Shown in pieces: positions 63,601 through 64,000 of a stretch of 64,000 bases of DNA (position 1 is the stretch's first letter; every line of letters begins with the position of its first letter). The stretch spans positions 2,604,001-2,668,000 of the forward strand of contig AP025582.1 in assembly GCA_022846075.1 (NCBI GenBank), in the 5' to 3' direction. The notes beneath the pieces were generated by a model, which did no database searches, was not told the DNA's origin, and was given only the letters and a program-made list of their open reading frames with translations. The stretch is from Oscillospiraceae bacterium (GTDB taxonomy: Bacteria > Bacillota > Clostridia > Oscillospirales > Oscillospiraceae). The translations under genes and the position numbers were made by a program.

Positions 63601-64000
63601 GCCTCCACCCCGGCCCGCACCGCCTCCGGGTCCGCCCCCTCCGCCGGGACGGCCCGCACGGCCACGTCCACCGTCCGCACCGTGGGGGCCTTCACCGCCA
63701 CGTCCACGGCGATCTCCCGCCGGGCCTCAAAATAGTCCGTCAGCTCCGCCAGCAGCTCAGCCCCCGGCAGGCCGGAGGGAGTGGCCACCACCACGTCCAC
63801 CGTCCCCCGCCCCCTGGCCCGGGGGATGACGGTGACGGCGGCCACCTCGGGAAAGGACAGGGCCCCCTGCTCATAAAAGGCGGCGTTGGCCCCGTTGGGC
63901 ATCCGGCGGTAGGTCTCCATCACCCGGCGGCGCAGGGTCTCGTCGTCCTCCGCCTCCGCTCCGCCGGTGAAGGGCCCCGGATTGACGCACCGGCTCACCC

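Overview
The window is high-GC (roughly 60-65 percent in genes) DNA from a low-GC-phylum anaerobe. The gene content (GlgC/GlgD pair, RNase J, LytTR-DUF3021 pair, SLH-domain surface proteins, C_GCAxxG_C_C protein, secreted lipoprotein ABC systems) and the intergenic repeat style suggest a gut Oscillospiraceae bacterium related to Flavonifractor, Lawsonibacter or Pseudoflavonifractor. That placement is inference from family knowledge; no 16S rRNA is present.

Layout. 1-6.6 kb: a partial AT-rich gene, a LytTR/DUF3021 regulator pair, a tiny ribbon-helix-helix (RHH) gene, a D,D-carboxypeptidase, a DUF4261 protein and a three-gene polar amino acid ABC transporter. 6.7-12.4 kb: an SLH-anchored carbohydrate-binding-like surface protein, feoAB and pyridoxamine kinase. 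12.5-18 kb: two tRNA-Leu genes flanking RidA, a coupled c-di-GMP phosphodiesterase/diguanylate cyclase pair and a DtxR/MntR-type regulator. 18.2-24.2 kb: a divergent LysR regulator and a five-gene redox operon ending in a four-module fusion (SLH, cyclophilin-like, flavodoxin, aldo/keto reductase). 24.7-34.8 kb: GreA-type factor, a small unknown, then glgB-glgC-glgD-glgA-glgP for glycogen. 35.5-42.7 kb: an RHH/HTH cassette, RNase J, a nucleotidyltransferase fused to a degenerate phosphomannomutase, an ArsC-like protein and a WYL regulator. 42.9-54 kb: a murein-peptide salvage locus (L-Ala-D/L-Glu epimerase, complete Opp/Dpp importer, LD-carboxypeptidase, a serine hydrolase without a signal peptide, SH3-NlpC/P60), comparable in content to Bacillus ykf-dpp. 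54-62.8 kb: C_GCAxxG_C_C protein, recG, pyruvate carboxylase, a D-2-hydroxyacid dehydrogenase and a small SLH protein whose ribosome binding site lies in a hairpin. 62.8-64 kb: phage tail genes running off the edge.

The most striking non-coding feature is a set of dispersed palindromic repeats between genes. Family A is a MITE-like element of about 130 bp with inverted arms, several copies flanked by TA. Families B and C join it in the fixed order B-A-C. Hairpins have inserted into A arms at one preferred place. Many intergenic regions of the second half of the window consist largely of these elements.

Regulatory sites readable by eye include a LysR box between two divergent promoters at 19.15-19.23 kb, a perfect 16-bp LacI-family-like palindrome just downstream of the glgP promoter, an inverted repeat before the opp operon, and several well-formed sigma-A promoters. 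All functional names come from sequence reading and family knowledge; no database search was run.
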